The position numbers and the translations under genes are program-made. A stretch of DNA of 64,000 bases. Source: Thuidium tamariscinum. Lineage: Eukaryota > Streptophyta > Bryopsida > Hypnales > Thuidiaceae. This document shows positions 12,607 through 22,600 of this stretch, piece by piece (position 1 is the first letter of the stretch; each line of letters starts with the position of its first letter). The stretch lies in contig OX344753.2 of the NCBI GenBank assembly GCA_947034885.2, forward strand, positions 10,540,001 to 10,604,000, read 5' to 3'. The notes below the pieces were generated by a model. The model worked only from the letters and a program-made list of their open reading frames with translations, had not been told where the DNA came from and made no database searches.

Positions 12607-14040
12607 AGGGATGTAAGCTTAGGGCTTTAGATGCTCATATATACCAAGAGTAGGTGATTACCATCTGTTGTTGAGGAAGACTTTAATAAACAAGGTTTGT
12701 TTTTGTCTTTCATGAATGGTACAACATCTTTGCTAAATCGGAGTATTGGACATCAAATGCAATATGAATGTTTAAATGTGCGCCTAAGGGATTGTAGTTT
12801 CACCAATGGGAATCGAAGAAAACCTAAACCCCTAAAGTTCCATGACTATGTATTCCCCAAAAACGCTCGAAAACTACCATTTCTAGTACAACTACCAATT
12901 TCCTTGATAAAAACATTTTTTGATACATGTAACCATAGGATCTTGTACTATAATGTCTACAAAACATGTGGTAAAAATTTCAGAAAATTCCACCATGTGG
13001 ATCAAAAGATATAAGCATTCAAATTCCCCAAACCATTTTTTCAGTCCTGCAAAGAATTGGGCAGCTACACTTCACAAGCTCACTTCTCAAGGAAAAAATG
13101 TTGAAAATGGTGGTGCCTCTTTAAAATCAGTTTCCTAAACAAGATGGAGATATGCTCAAAAATTTTCATGTCATTTGGAATTGTACAACATATAGGAAAA
13201 AAATAGTAAGTAAAAAGAAGTAGAGAATGATTCATAATACTAAATTGTTAAGAATTTAATTATAGAATTAGAAAATGACAATCCCAATGGTTGAAATGTT
13301 GTAATAATCAATCTACATCCTAGGGTTTTATTTTTTTACAAAAATATTGAAAATTGAGTGAAATAAACAACTTCAAAGTTTCTTTGATAGTGGAGAATCC
13401 ATTACTGCCCGCAAACAAAAAAACCTTATAACTTTTGACTCTTTGATTGAAATGGAATGATTCAAAGCTTTCCACTTATATATAAATGTAGAAAACCAGT
13501 TTAAAATTTTCATTTTTTAAAAAAGTGATTTTTTCTGATCTGCCCGAAGTCCCAAAGACCCGAACTGCCCACTTACCAAAAAAAGCAACATATTAGGCCA
13601 TAACTTTTGAGTCATATCTCCAAATGTCATGAAATTTGATACACATGAAGATATTCCTCGCCCCCACCTTCTATTAAAATTTGAGCCCAAAATATTCAAA
13701 TTTCTAATTACACGTACCTGCCCAAAATTTCTATACGGCCCCTAAACGCATGTTGGTCCTTTAGGGGTTAAAATGTTAAAATATTTGCCTAAAACCTAAG
13801 GGGTTGTAGGTTCACAAATCCTAATTCAATTTCAATATTGAAATGTTTAAATGTGTGGTTAAGGGGTTGTAGGTTCATGAATGGGAACCTAAAGAAACAT
13901 TGAAATGTTTAAATATTCCCTTAGGACGTTGTAGGTACACGAACCTGAATCCCAATAAATATGTGAATGTTAAAAGACACTATGAACCCCCCTAAGACCC
14001 GAGGTCGAGGGTTGAAAAATAAAAAGGGGTCCATCTAAAG
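12607..14040. other. AT-rich 3' flank of hAT copy 1, shared with copy 2
   Basis: There is no gene. About 13,230-13,560 aligns with about 18,050-18,370 behind the second hAT gene (both contain 'ataacttttgactc' and 'gaaatggaatgattc'), so both copies share a diverged 3' non-coding region. This supports a common element family rather than two independent insertions. Confidence 0.5.
13768..13975. repeat. About 62-70-bp tandem repeat, three to four diverged units
   Basis: Units begin near 'aaatgtttaaat' and continue through 'ggggttgtaggttca..aa'. Starts are seen near 13,768, 13,838, 13,900 and 13,963. A related single unit lies at about 12,763-12,820. Confidence 0.55.
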
Positions 14041-14343
14041 CCGTCCGTTGTCCGCCCATTCCCCCGCCCCGTCCGCCATCTCATCCGCCGTCCCGTCCGC
14101 CAACGCACCGCCCGTCCGTCCTCCCGTCCGCCACTCCGTCCTCCCGTCCGCCACCGCGTCCGCCTGTCGGTCCTCCCGTCCGCCGTGCCGTCCGCCAAAA
14201 TTCCCGCCGTCCGCCACAATACACCCCGTCCGCCCGCCGTCCGCGCAAATTCAACGGCCCCCCGACCGTCCCGCTTCCCCGTACTCGACGTCCGACAGCC
14301 CGTCCGCCACGGTAATTTGGCCGTCCGGACGTCCGGATTTTGG
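14041..14343. repeat. GC-rich short-repeat block 2, eleven GTCCGCC motifs
   Basis: About 300 bp of very GC-rich sequence, unlike its AT-rich surroundings, contains GTCCGCC eleven times by eye, mostly as CCCGTCCGCC. The block ends about 40 bp before CGCACAACCCTG (ending 14,382), which looks like a hAT 3' terminus because it reads CAGGGTTGTGCG on the other strand. ORFs across this block are by-products of the repeats. Confidence 0.65.
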
Positions 14344-14385
14344 GCGTAATTTCCCAAAAGACGTAGAGTCCGCACAACCCTGCTT

Positions 14386-14701
14386 CAATGCTATGGGGAG
14401 TGGGGGATTCCTCCTAGATCCCCCTATGAGGACTTCCTAGCCTAGATAGGGCCTTTTTAGGCTTCTTACCCTAATCCTGCACATCTCTATCAATTTGGCG
14501 TCTATTTAGCTAAGATAAGGCCCGTTTTGGATGTAAACTATCCTAAATCCCACCTAATGACCAAATGGCACATTGGTATGTGTAATGTCAATACCGGTTT
14601 AATGCCCTTTTGTGGGTTTTATAAGCCTAATTACGCCTAAGTTTATGTAGGAATTCGAAAAAAGAACCCGTGAGTCCCCGGTGACGAATCGGGGACTTAC
14701 A
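14386..14701. repeat. Dispersed repeat of about 316 bp, copy 1
   Basis: This sequence recurs in the same orientation at 43,224-43,539 with roughly 90% or more identity by eye. It begins near 'atgctatgggga' and ends 'cgaatcggggacttaca'. It starts next to a hAT-like terminus and ends where the truncated hAT coding homology begins, so it marks the breakpoint of the second hAT copy. TG..CA ends are possible, as in a solo LTR, but I found no flanking duplication. Confidence 0.7.
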
Positions 14702-17410
14702 ACGGCTCACATCTTGGATTTGCTTTTGGATGATTAGGGAAAGTCTCAAACGATGAAGGATTTGGTAAGCGAGTGTAGGACAATGGTGAAGCATATCAGG
14801 AAATACCATTTCACTATGGCTTTGTTTCAGAAACATTCTCCAAACAAAATGCTTAGGCTACCTACTTTGACACGGTTTGCCACCAATTTCCTTATGGTAG
14901 ACCGTCTGCTCGATTGCAAACAAGCTTTGCTAACCGTGGTTGCAGATGACGCTTACATGACGTTCAAGTTTAGTTTGCAGAATCGGACTAATGGAGGTAC
15001 CATTAGGCGCAAAGCAATGGATGTTCGGCTAAACATTCATTCTAAAAGGTTTTGGTCAAAATGCAAGAATTTCGCGTTTATGATAGAGCCAGTATTCATT
15101 GCTCTACGACACTTTGATGGCAAAAAACCAGCAATGCCAAAAGCTTGGATGATAATGTTCAAGTTGAAGAAACATGTGTATGTTCCAGGGTTGTCTTGTT
15201 GGACATATTTTTGGGTTTGGGTGTCGCGTAGGACGTCCAACGTCGAGTGTCACAATGACAACTTGTTACGAAGGGTGTCGCACCTCGTTGCGAAAGTCCA
15301 TTTTCAGCAACTCAAAAAAATGAAAATCTTACTATTACTATGAATCTAAATGAAGAATGTAATATGTATTCATAAAATTGAAACACTTAATTGAAACCCA
15401 ACTTAAATATGTCACAATTTTAAATTTCTAATGATTTATTTTGAAGTCAACTTGATTTTTAGTCTTTGAGACGTCATGAGGGCTCTACTAGACGTTGCGT
15501 GACGTCTATTTGTCGCGATGTCACACTGTCCGGTAGAACAACCCTGGTATGCTCTCAGGGATCCTCCATTTCTTTTAGACCCTGTGGTTGCAACACATTA
15601 CGAGAAGAAATTTGAAGCTCGTTGGAAGTTAATGCGAACGGACCTCCACTATATAGGAGCACTTTTGAATCCGTTTTTGGCAGGAGTAGAAGAAATTCAA
15701 AACGATGGGGCGGCCAAAGCAGCTTTGAATCGAGTCATACGAAAACTAGCTCCATCATTAGGAGTTTCAGTGGTCGTGGCAATGCAAGAGCTTGTCCAAT
15801 TTGAAGAGAAGACAGGGCCATTTGATCCCCGAGAAGAGGTTCTCGACATCACAGAGACCAATTTAGAACCTCATCAATGGTGGAATCATGTAGGCGGCGA
15901 TGCTCTTCCGAAGATTGCAAAGAGAATTCTAGGGTTGACTTGTTCAGCATCTTCATGTGAACGAAACTGGAGCATGTATTCATTCGTGCACAGTAAAATG
16001 CGAAATCATTTGACCACAAAGAAGGCTCAAGATTTGGTGTACATTTATGCTAACTACCACTTGGAACGTCAAAAGCGTGGATACAATGCTGCTCAATTTT
16101 ATGAAAGGGTCCTCGTAGATGGAGACACTGATGAAGAGAGGGACAAGCCTATGCCTTCAGGATCGGAGGACGAGGGTTATTTTGATTTTATCGAAGATAA
16201 TTTAGTCCGAAGAGAAGAAGATCTCTTGCGCGATTACAATGAATGGGCAGATATGGTCCCACCTCCACCAAGTCCACCACGATATCGATATGGAAACACA
16301 TTTGCAAATGGCAATGATGCGGAAGGTGTTGCTAAGGAAGAACTTTTTCGTTCTCCAGAGCAGGACCCTGATGATGTGTGGGTCGGAAATTGGGGCACAG
16401 TTTCACCACGAACTGCGGCAAGAATACCTTCCGACAACAACGAACAAGCAGATAATCAAATGCCTACCTCAAATGTTCAAGAAACATCTCCAGTACCAAC
16501 ATCTCTAGTACCAACACGTATTCCTTCAAGCAAAGCAATGAATATTGGAAACATTGCACCAATCAATGCAGGAATTGAAGAACAAGAAGAGGTGGATCAC
16601 ATTGAAGAGGTTGTAGAAGAAGTGACTCCTATTTCGGTAGCAATGAATTCACCGACCATACAAACAACGGAGGCAACTGAGTATGATTCAGATGCGCCAC
16701 TGAATACCATCCTCAACCGTAGTCGGAATGTTTCCTTGACTCGAGGTGGACATACAGGGCAGACTACAGTCAGAAGGTCAGTCACAACTCCTTCTATAAG
16801 GGGCCGTGCGCCCAGAGGTGAAGATACAAGCTAAGCTAGAGTCAGAAGATCGGCCCCTAGTTCATCGACAAGGGCGCCTTTGGATGGAGGTTCACTATCT
16901 AGCATCAATGAAGAAGTCCCCGCATCCGCTCCACAAGCCACCCAACCAACCCCAGTGTCTGAGCCAAGAGAAATATCGTTGGAAGAACGACTACGCAACA
17001 GTAACAATAGAAACAAAAGTAAAAAAAGGCGCATTAGAAGAGTAGATGAAAGGACACACAGACATCCAAAGCGTGCAAATTAAGTTGTGGAACCTTGTAG
17101 GCTTGGGGCAGGGTGCTCCACGCAAGTGGTCTAGCAATCAAGCCAATCAATAGCGGTTCAAGCAGGTCCTGAATCTGTAGTTGATGGAATTATTGATGCA
17201 ACGCGTCCCACAAAACGACTAGTCCAGACTGCGATTCCTGGTGGTCAAGACATAGTTGTGCGGAATTTGACCTCGGAGGTAGAAAGAGAAATACGACCAG
17301 AACCAATAACAAGAGAAGAAGACGAGAATGACAGCTCAAGCCATGATAGCGACATAGATGCTGGTTACACATCACGCAAAGATACGGACCCTGATGCTGA
17401 CGAAGTGTAG
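14702..17410 (+). pseudogene. hAT transposase, copy 2, 5'-truncated and interrupted
   Basis: This is the C-terminal part of a hAT transposase related to copy 1. Homology starts abruptly at about 14,702 with AHILDLLLDD (the end of DUF659), directly after the 316-bp repeat; the BED finger and most of DUF659 are missing. A 361-bp MITE splits the frame at 15,186-15,546. Beyond it come LRDPPFLLDP, TDLHYIGALLNPF and a hATC domain with SCERNWSMYSFVHSK at about 15,955-16,000, then an acidic, Pro/Thr-rich tail. Frame 2 stays readable to 17,408-17,410 (TAG) but has stops at 14,735, 16,832, 17,081 and 17,132. The last stretch (about 17,157-17,407) is coding-like without a Met start and ends in an acidic segment with DIDAGYTSRK, resembling the end of copy 1 (DEDVGYRRG). 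It is a dead relic. Confidence 0.85.
15186..15546. mobile_element. Non-autonomous hAT element (MITE), 361 bp, nested in hAT copy 2
   Basis: The element starts CAGGGTTGTCTTGTTGGAC and its last bases, on the opposite strand, read CAGGGTTGTTCTACCGGAC, an imperfect terminal inverted repeat. It is flanked by GTATGTTC (15,178-15,185) and GTATGCTC (15,547-15,554), an 8-bp target duplication with one mismatch, as expected for hAT. Removing it with one duplication copy rejoins KKHVY to ALRDPPF in the host transposase. It has no coding capacity. GACGT and GTCGC motifs are frequent inside. Confidence 0.85.
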
Positions 17411-19245
17411 AACGATTCAGATTTTTGTTTGTAACTAGATATTAGTCCAATTGTTTGGAAGGTAAATTAGTCCCACTAGATCTTCCAAAAATGTTTTTTT
17501 GAAAAGATTTCTAGCGGAAGTTTATAGCCTAGTAGTTTAGTACCTTACATATTGATATGTTGTAGCACCTTACTAGGCATTTTTATCGTATTTCGACATA
17601 TTAACTTTGGGATTATTTTATTATTTTCTAGCCTTTGGTTTAGTTGGTTAACCTCACAAGATTTTTAACTAAGTATATTTCTACCCAAATTGCTCCAAAA
17701 TTGCGTTTTGTAATACAAGTGCAATGTTTTTGAAATTTTTGTTGTAATATATGAAATGGTGAGATATTCTTGTGGGATGGTTTTAGAAGATGTGGAGAAA
17801 ATCTTCACCATGTACATTGCAAGATATTAACATTTGTACTAGCAAAACCCCTTTTTTTTCCGGCAATTGGCCAATTGCCCTTCACAAGGTGACATTAGTA
17901 TAAAAAACACTCAAAATTGATGGTTATTCTTTAAACTCATATTAGAATCAAAGTGGTATGTATACTCTACATTCTACAAATTTCTAATCATTTGGAATTG
18001 TTCAACATATGGGAGAAAAAACATTAAGTTAGAAACCAACAAAAAAATAGAAAATGCTTGAAAATACTAAGTTGTCAACAAATTATTTATAAAAATGACA
18101 AATGCCAATTACTTTGGTTAAAGTATTGTAAAAAACAATCTTCATCCAATGTTTCACTTTTTTTTTTAAATATAAAAAATTGAATGAAATAAAGAATTTT
18201 AAACTTTTTTGGTAGAGTAGAGATTCTATAAGTACCCATTGACTATCCCAAACTAAAATTCCTCATAACTTTTGACTCATTTATTGAAATGGAATGATTC
18301 GAAGGTTTACACATAGATAAAAATCTAATAAAGATATTTCAAATTTTTATTTCTTAATGTCGCAATTTCTAAAGAAGTTTTTTTTTGTTGCCCGGGCTAC
18401 GCACAATTTTAAAGGAAACAACACGTCATGTCCTAACTTTTTGATCCTGTAGTCAAAAGGGATGATATTGTTGGTCCTTTTCCCCTAAATTGCGGGCACA
18501 TGTTGTGTCAAAATTTCAAAGGAAAGAAAATCAAATTCAATAGGTAGTGAGATCCCTAGAAATGCAATTCAGGGCTTTACGGGTTAATGATTGTGTCAAT
18601 TCAATGAAATGCACCACAAACACAAAGGTCCTTTAGAGGCACACCCTCACACCCCTACAAGAAAAAATTGAAAATGTATAATATATTATTGTTATTTAAA
18701 ATGAAAACTATAAGGAAGTGTAGACCTGTAGTAATAATCAAGGGATTGCAGTTTAAAAGGTCACAATGCTATAAATAAACTTAGAAAATGGTAGTTATAT
18801 TTTAAAACCATTCTATAAGGCAAGCTCGGTATACGCTTCAAACAAAATTAAAGTCTATTGGAATTGTACATTATATAGGAAAAAGATTGTAGAGTACATT
18901 TTGAGAAGCCATAAATTGACCGGGGTTATGCTTGTAAAGCCCTTTCATCCCATTTTTTTTAATCATAAAGTTTTTAGATTAGACTTGTAAACGGAGGGTT
19001 GAATGACTTCAAATCTCTTTGGCAATTTGAACACTATAGTGATTAAACATTATAATCTTTCAATCCATAAGTGATATAGTCATGTTTTGTTTTCCTAAAT
19101 GATCTCTGACATGTCTAGTTTGAATTAGAATGGTTACATTTTAAATTTTCTTTCTTAAAGCTCATCATAAAGTTATTTTTTTCTTCACTTTAGAACAAAT
19201 TCCTAGAAACTCCCCTAAAGGCCTTGAGCATTTAGGGGTAAAAAA
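17411..19245. other. AT-rich 3' flank of hAT copy 2
   Basis: There is no gene. About 18,050-18,370 aligns with the 3' flank of hAT copy 1. About 18,860-19,250 aligns with about 47,130-47,530 over some 400 bp in the same orientation, and its last part also with 8,280-8,480. It is a diverged dispersed repeat, possibly element-internal. Confidence 0.5.
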
Positions 19246-19520
19246 CACCCGCGGTTGCCATCAAAGACAGAGAGCGCGGTCGCCCTGCACCCGAGGTCGC
19301 CCTATACTCGAAGTCGCCCTTCCCTTGCACCCGTGGTCGCGAAAGAGACGCAGTCGCCCTGGATTTTTAACCTGCGGTCGCGTCTGATCCCGGTACCCGC
19401 GGTCGCCTCTGCACCCGTTGTCGCCCTACCCGCAGTCGCCCTGAAAATCGGATGCGCGGTCACCCTTACCAGAGACGCGGTCTCCCCACCCGTAGTCGCC
19501 CTGCCTCGCTTTCCACGTCA
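19246..19520. repeat. GC-rich short-repeat block 3, GTCGCCCT units
   Basis: GTCGCC occurs eight times by eye, usually as CCCGNGGTCGCCCTG, in an otherwise AT-rich region. GC-rich, ACG-rich sequence continues to about 19,660. The stretch ends near 19,687 in GAACAACCCTAA, close to the AGAACAACCCTG end of the 361-bp hAT MITE, so this block probably lies at the 3' end of a hAT element. No protein is encoded here. Confidence 0.6.
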
Positions 19521-19689
19521 GCGTGGACAGCCTGCCACGTAGGCAAAAACTTCTTACTTCGCGGTAAAAAAATTTATCCTTGCGCGACGGGACGGGACGG
19601 GGTAGCGACAGGTTGTCTTATACGACACGCGACGTCGGACGTCCTACACGACGCCGAAACCCGAAAATATATCTAACAGAACAACCCTA

Positions 19690-22600
19690 ATCACAGTTGG
19701 CACTAGTTTAGGGGAGGTTTTTTGCGGAATTAGCAAGGGTGGAGAGTTTCACTAGGCTAAAATTGGCATTCTGAGGCCAATGGCACAATTTGTTTGCGAT
19801 TTAGAGTTGAACTCCAAAAGTTAGAACTTGTAACCAACGTAAAATCCAAAATTTAGGTGAAAATCTCAAAAGATAAGGATGAAAATCAGGAAAGATGAGG
19901 TTACTAGTAGTAAATTGAGGGGGGTAGGTGGTCCCTTGGATCCTATTTAAGGGGTCCATTTTCCCTTCTCCAACACCCCCAACACTTATTTTGGGTCCAT
20001 GGGTCCAAGTTATCTTGGGACTTTTGGCGTTCAAGTCAAAAAAACTCTACGGTGTTTTGGGAGCACTTTTGGCTCCAATTGTTGTTCTATTTTCAGCTTT
20101 CAAAGGTCCTTTGGGGGCCTCTTCTTGTGTTCATTGAACCTTTCAAACACTTGGAGTACTTGCTTACCTTGGTTTGAGTCTTTTTGAGTCTTTGTGTCTC
20201 TTGTACTAACCCTAGAGCAACCTTCCACCACACCTTGGCAATGCCGCTTTGGGGGGCTTTTAGTGCATGATTGGAGCATCTTTTTGGATTATCCTAATTG
20301 TGTGCCCTTGGTAGTGAGTCCTAACCATAGTCACTTTTTCTTCTTTCTTTTGGACCCACTTTTGTGACGGCGAAGCTTTGAACCCCCTAAGGGTTTTATT
20401 AATTCCAAAGTATAGTTTCCAAGACCTTCTTAGAAAAGTCCAAATTTTAGCTTCCAAAAATTAGTTGGGTAAACTAGCTAGGGGGAGGGAACCGTTCAGG
20501 TAATCTCCACGGGTCCAAGGGTTGTGACCTCCAGGTTTATAGTGGCCTAAGACCGTAGACCTTGTCCCCGCTCGAAAGCTAGAGTCACCATGTTTTTTCC
20601 CAAAGAGGAAGCCTGATCACCGGATTTCTTTCCGAATATTCGCAATTTTTGCCTAGCCAAGGTAGGATCAAACCAGCCAGCCAGCCAGCCAGCCTACCCT
20701 CCAGCAAGCCAGGCCAGCCCACCTAGTCGGGCCGCCCAGCTAGCCAATTGTGGGCACTTTATTCTCACCCTTGGAATAAAGTGTACACAACCAAATTCTA
20801 CTACTTTTGCAACGATCTCTAGTGGGTGTCTAACTTACGTGTAATCTAATTATGCCTTCCAAGCAATGGATCTTTCTAACCTCCTACTCCTAATCAACCC
20901 GCTTGCACTTAGTAGGCGGGAATAACCTTCACTCTAAGGTTTTTGAATTTAGTATAAGTCTTTTTAGTTGTTTTCTATTTTATAATATCGGTGGGAATCT
21001 AAGGTTTTACTCGCTTTGGTCAATCCTATTTGACCTTCCCAAATAAGTAAAGGTTCTAGCTAAGATTTCACTCTTTTCCAGCGTATTGCTTGTTGATAGA
21101 GTTCCAAGTATTCTCGGGTTTTTTATGTTCTAAGATATCTCTAGAGGATTCTATCCCTAACTTGTTCCTTGGTTATCTTTTAGTTTAATTAGCGTATTGT
21201 TTCACTAGAAGAAATCCGTGTTTATTTCAACAAAACACGTCAGGTAGATTGTGTTGAGACTACATTGCTGAAAACGTGGAAAAAACACAAAAAACGCGTT
21301 TTTTGTGTTTTTTCCACGTTTCCAGCGTTTTCCTGCGTTTTCAGCAACGCACTCTGAACACAATCTACCTGACGTGTTTTGTTGAAATAAACACGGATTT
21401 CTACGTTTTTCTTCTAATGTTTTAACTATTCTTTTACTACGTTGACTGGATACCTAAATAGTCAATTTGAATTTTACCTTAAGAGGAATAATTTTATCCT
21501 TCCAAAGTAAAACCTTAATCTTTGACTTTGGATAATTGTGAATTTTCACAGTAAATTTGGACCGTTGACCGGTTCATCCAAATTTTATCTTGTTGAACTC
21601 CTTTTTATCTAAAGAGTTAAATTCTTTTGGATTTATCCTTTTATCTTTCCTAGTTACTAAAATTAATTTTCACTATGTATTCCTTAGATAAAATTAATCA
21701 TAAGTAAATTTTGACCGTTGTCCGGTTCACCAAAATTTACCGGTCAATTACTTTTCCTTGAAATTGCTTATGGCCTTCAACTTTCTACTTTTACTTTCTA
21801 AGTCTAAAAAGTCTAAATTGCCTACTGACTCTAACTTTGTCTAATTTTTTATGGTGTTGTACTTTGAGTAATTCTAGATTCGTGTTACTTCTAAACTAAT
21901 GGCTAAATTCTATGGCTTAAAGGAAATTACGGAAAAATGGAAACAAAAGAATTTCAAAGACTAACATCCATCATGGCGGTTTCGAGGTCTTTATGTGATT
22001 CGATAAATTCTCCATGTTGCGCTTGCTCCACCTCCATCTTAGTATTTCTGTATTTGAATATGGTGTTTTGTTGTCCTTTTAATACTTTGGAATGGAGTAT
22101 TCTTTCCCAAAGCCTTCTTCCCGTCTTTAAACTTCTTTTTGTGATCTTCTTTATCTTTTGGGCTTCTTCCTTTTTTTTTAAATGGCCCCCAAGGTCAACC
22201 TATAAAATATCCTAATATAATCTAATTTTCGAAATCAATCACTTATGGTCTTAAAAGTCAATTCTACAACAACTAAGGTTTTTTCAACTTTTCTCTAATT
22301 TGGCAAAACCTCTAAACTTCTCAAAGTCAAACTATTTTTTTATTTGTTTTTTTCTATTTGTTTTTTCTATCAAGCCTAACCGTGACACAAAAATCAATGA
22401 TTCTTTACTTGGGCCTAACCTTCCTTCCCTAGCACTAGCACTTGCATATCAATTCAACTTCCACTCATACTAACACACTTGAGCTTGAGAGTTTAGGAGA
22501 TGTTTTCTTGAGTGCACTTGTGTTGGATTGAGTTGTGCTGTGATTTTGGAGCTGAATTTGTAGTCTAGAGTGTGTCCAGCAAGTTGGAGCGTGTATAGCA

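Noticed and set aside
14035-14440. Several ORFs on both strands across the GC-rich block at 14 kb
   Set aside because: They are open only because GTCCGCC repeats lack stops; composition is purely repetitive and no family is recognisable.
19255-19676. ORFs of 95 and 74 aa at 19.3-19.7 kb
   Set aside because: They run through the GTCGCCCT repeat block; Pro/Arg/Val-rich low complexity without a family.
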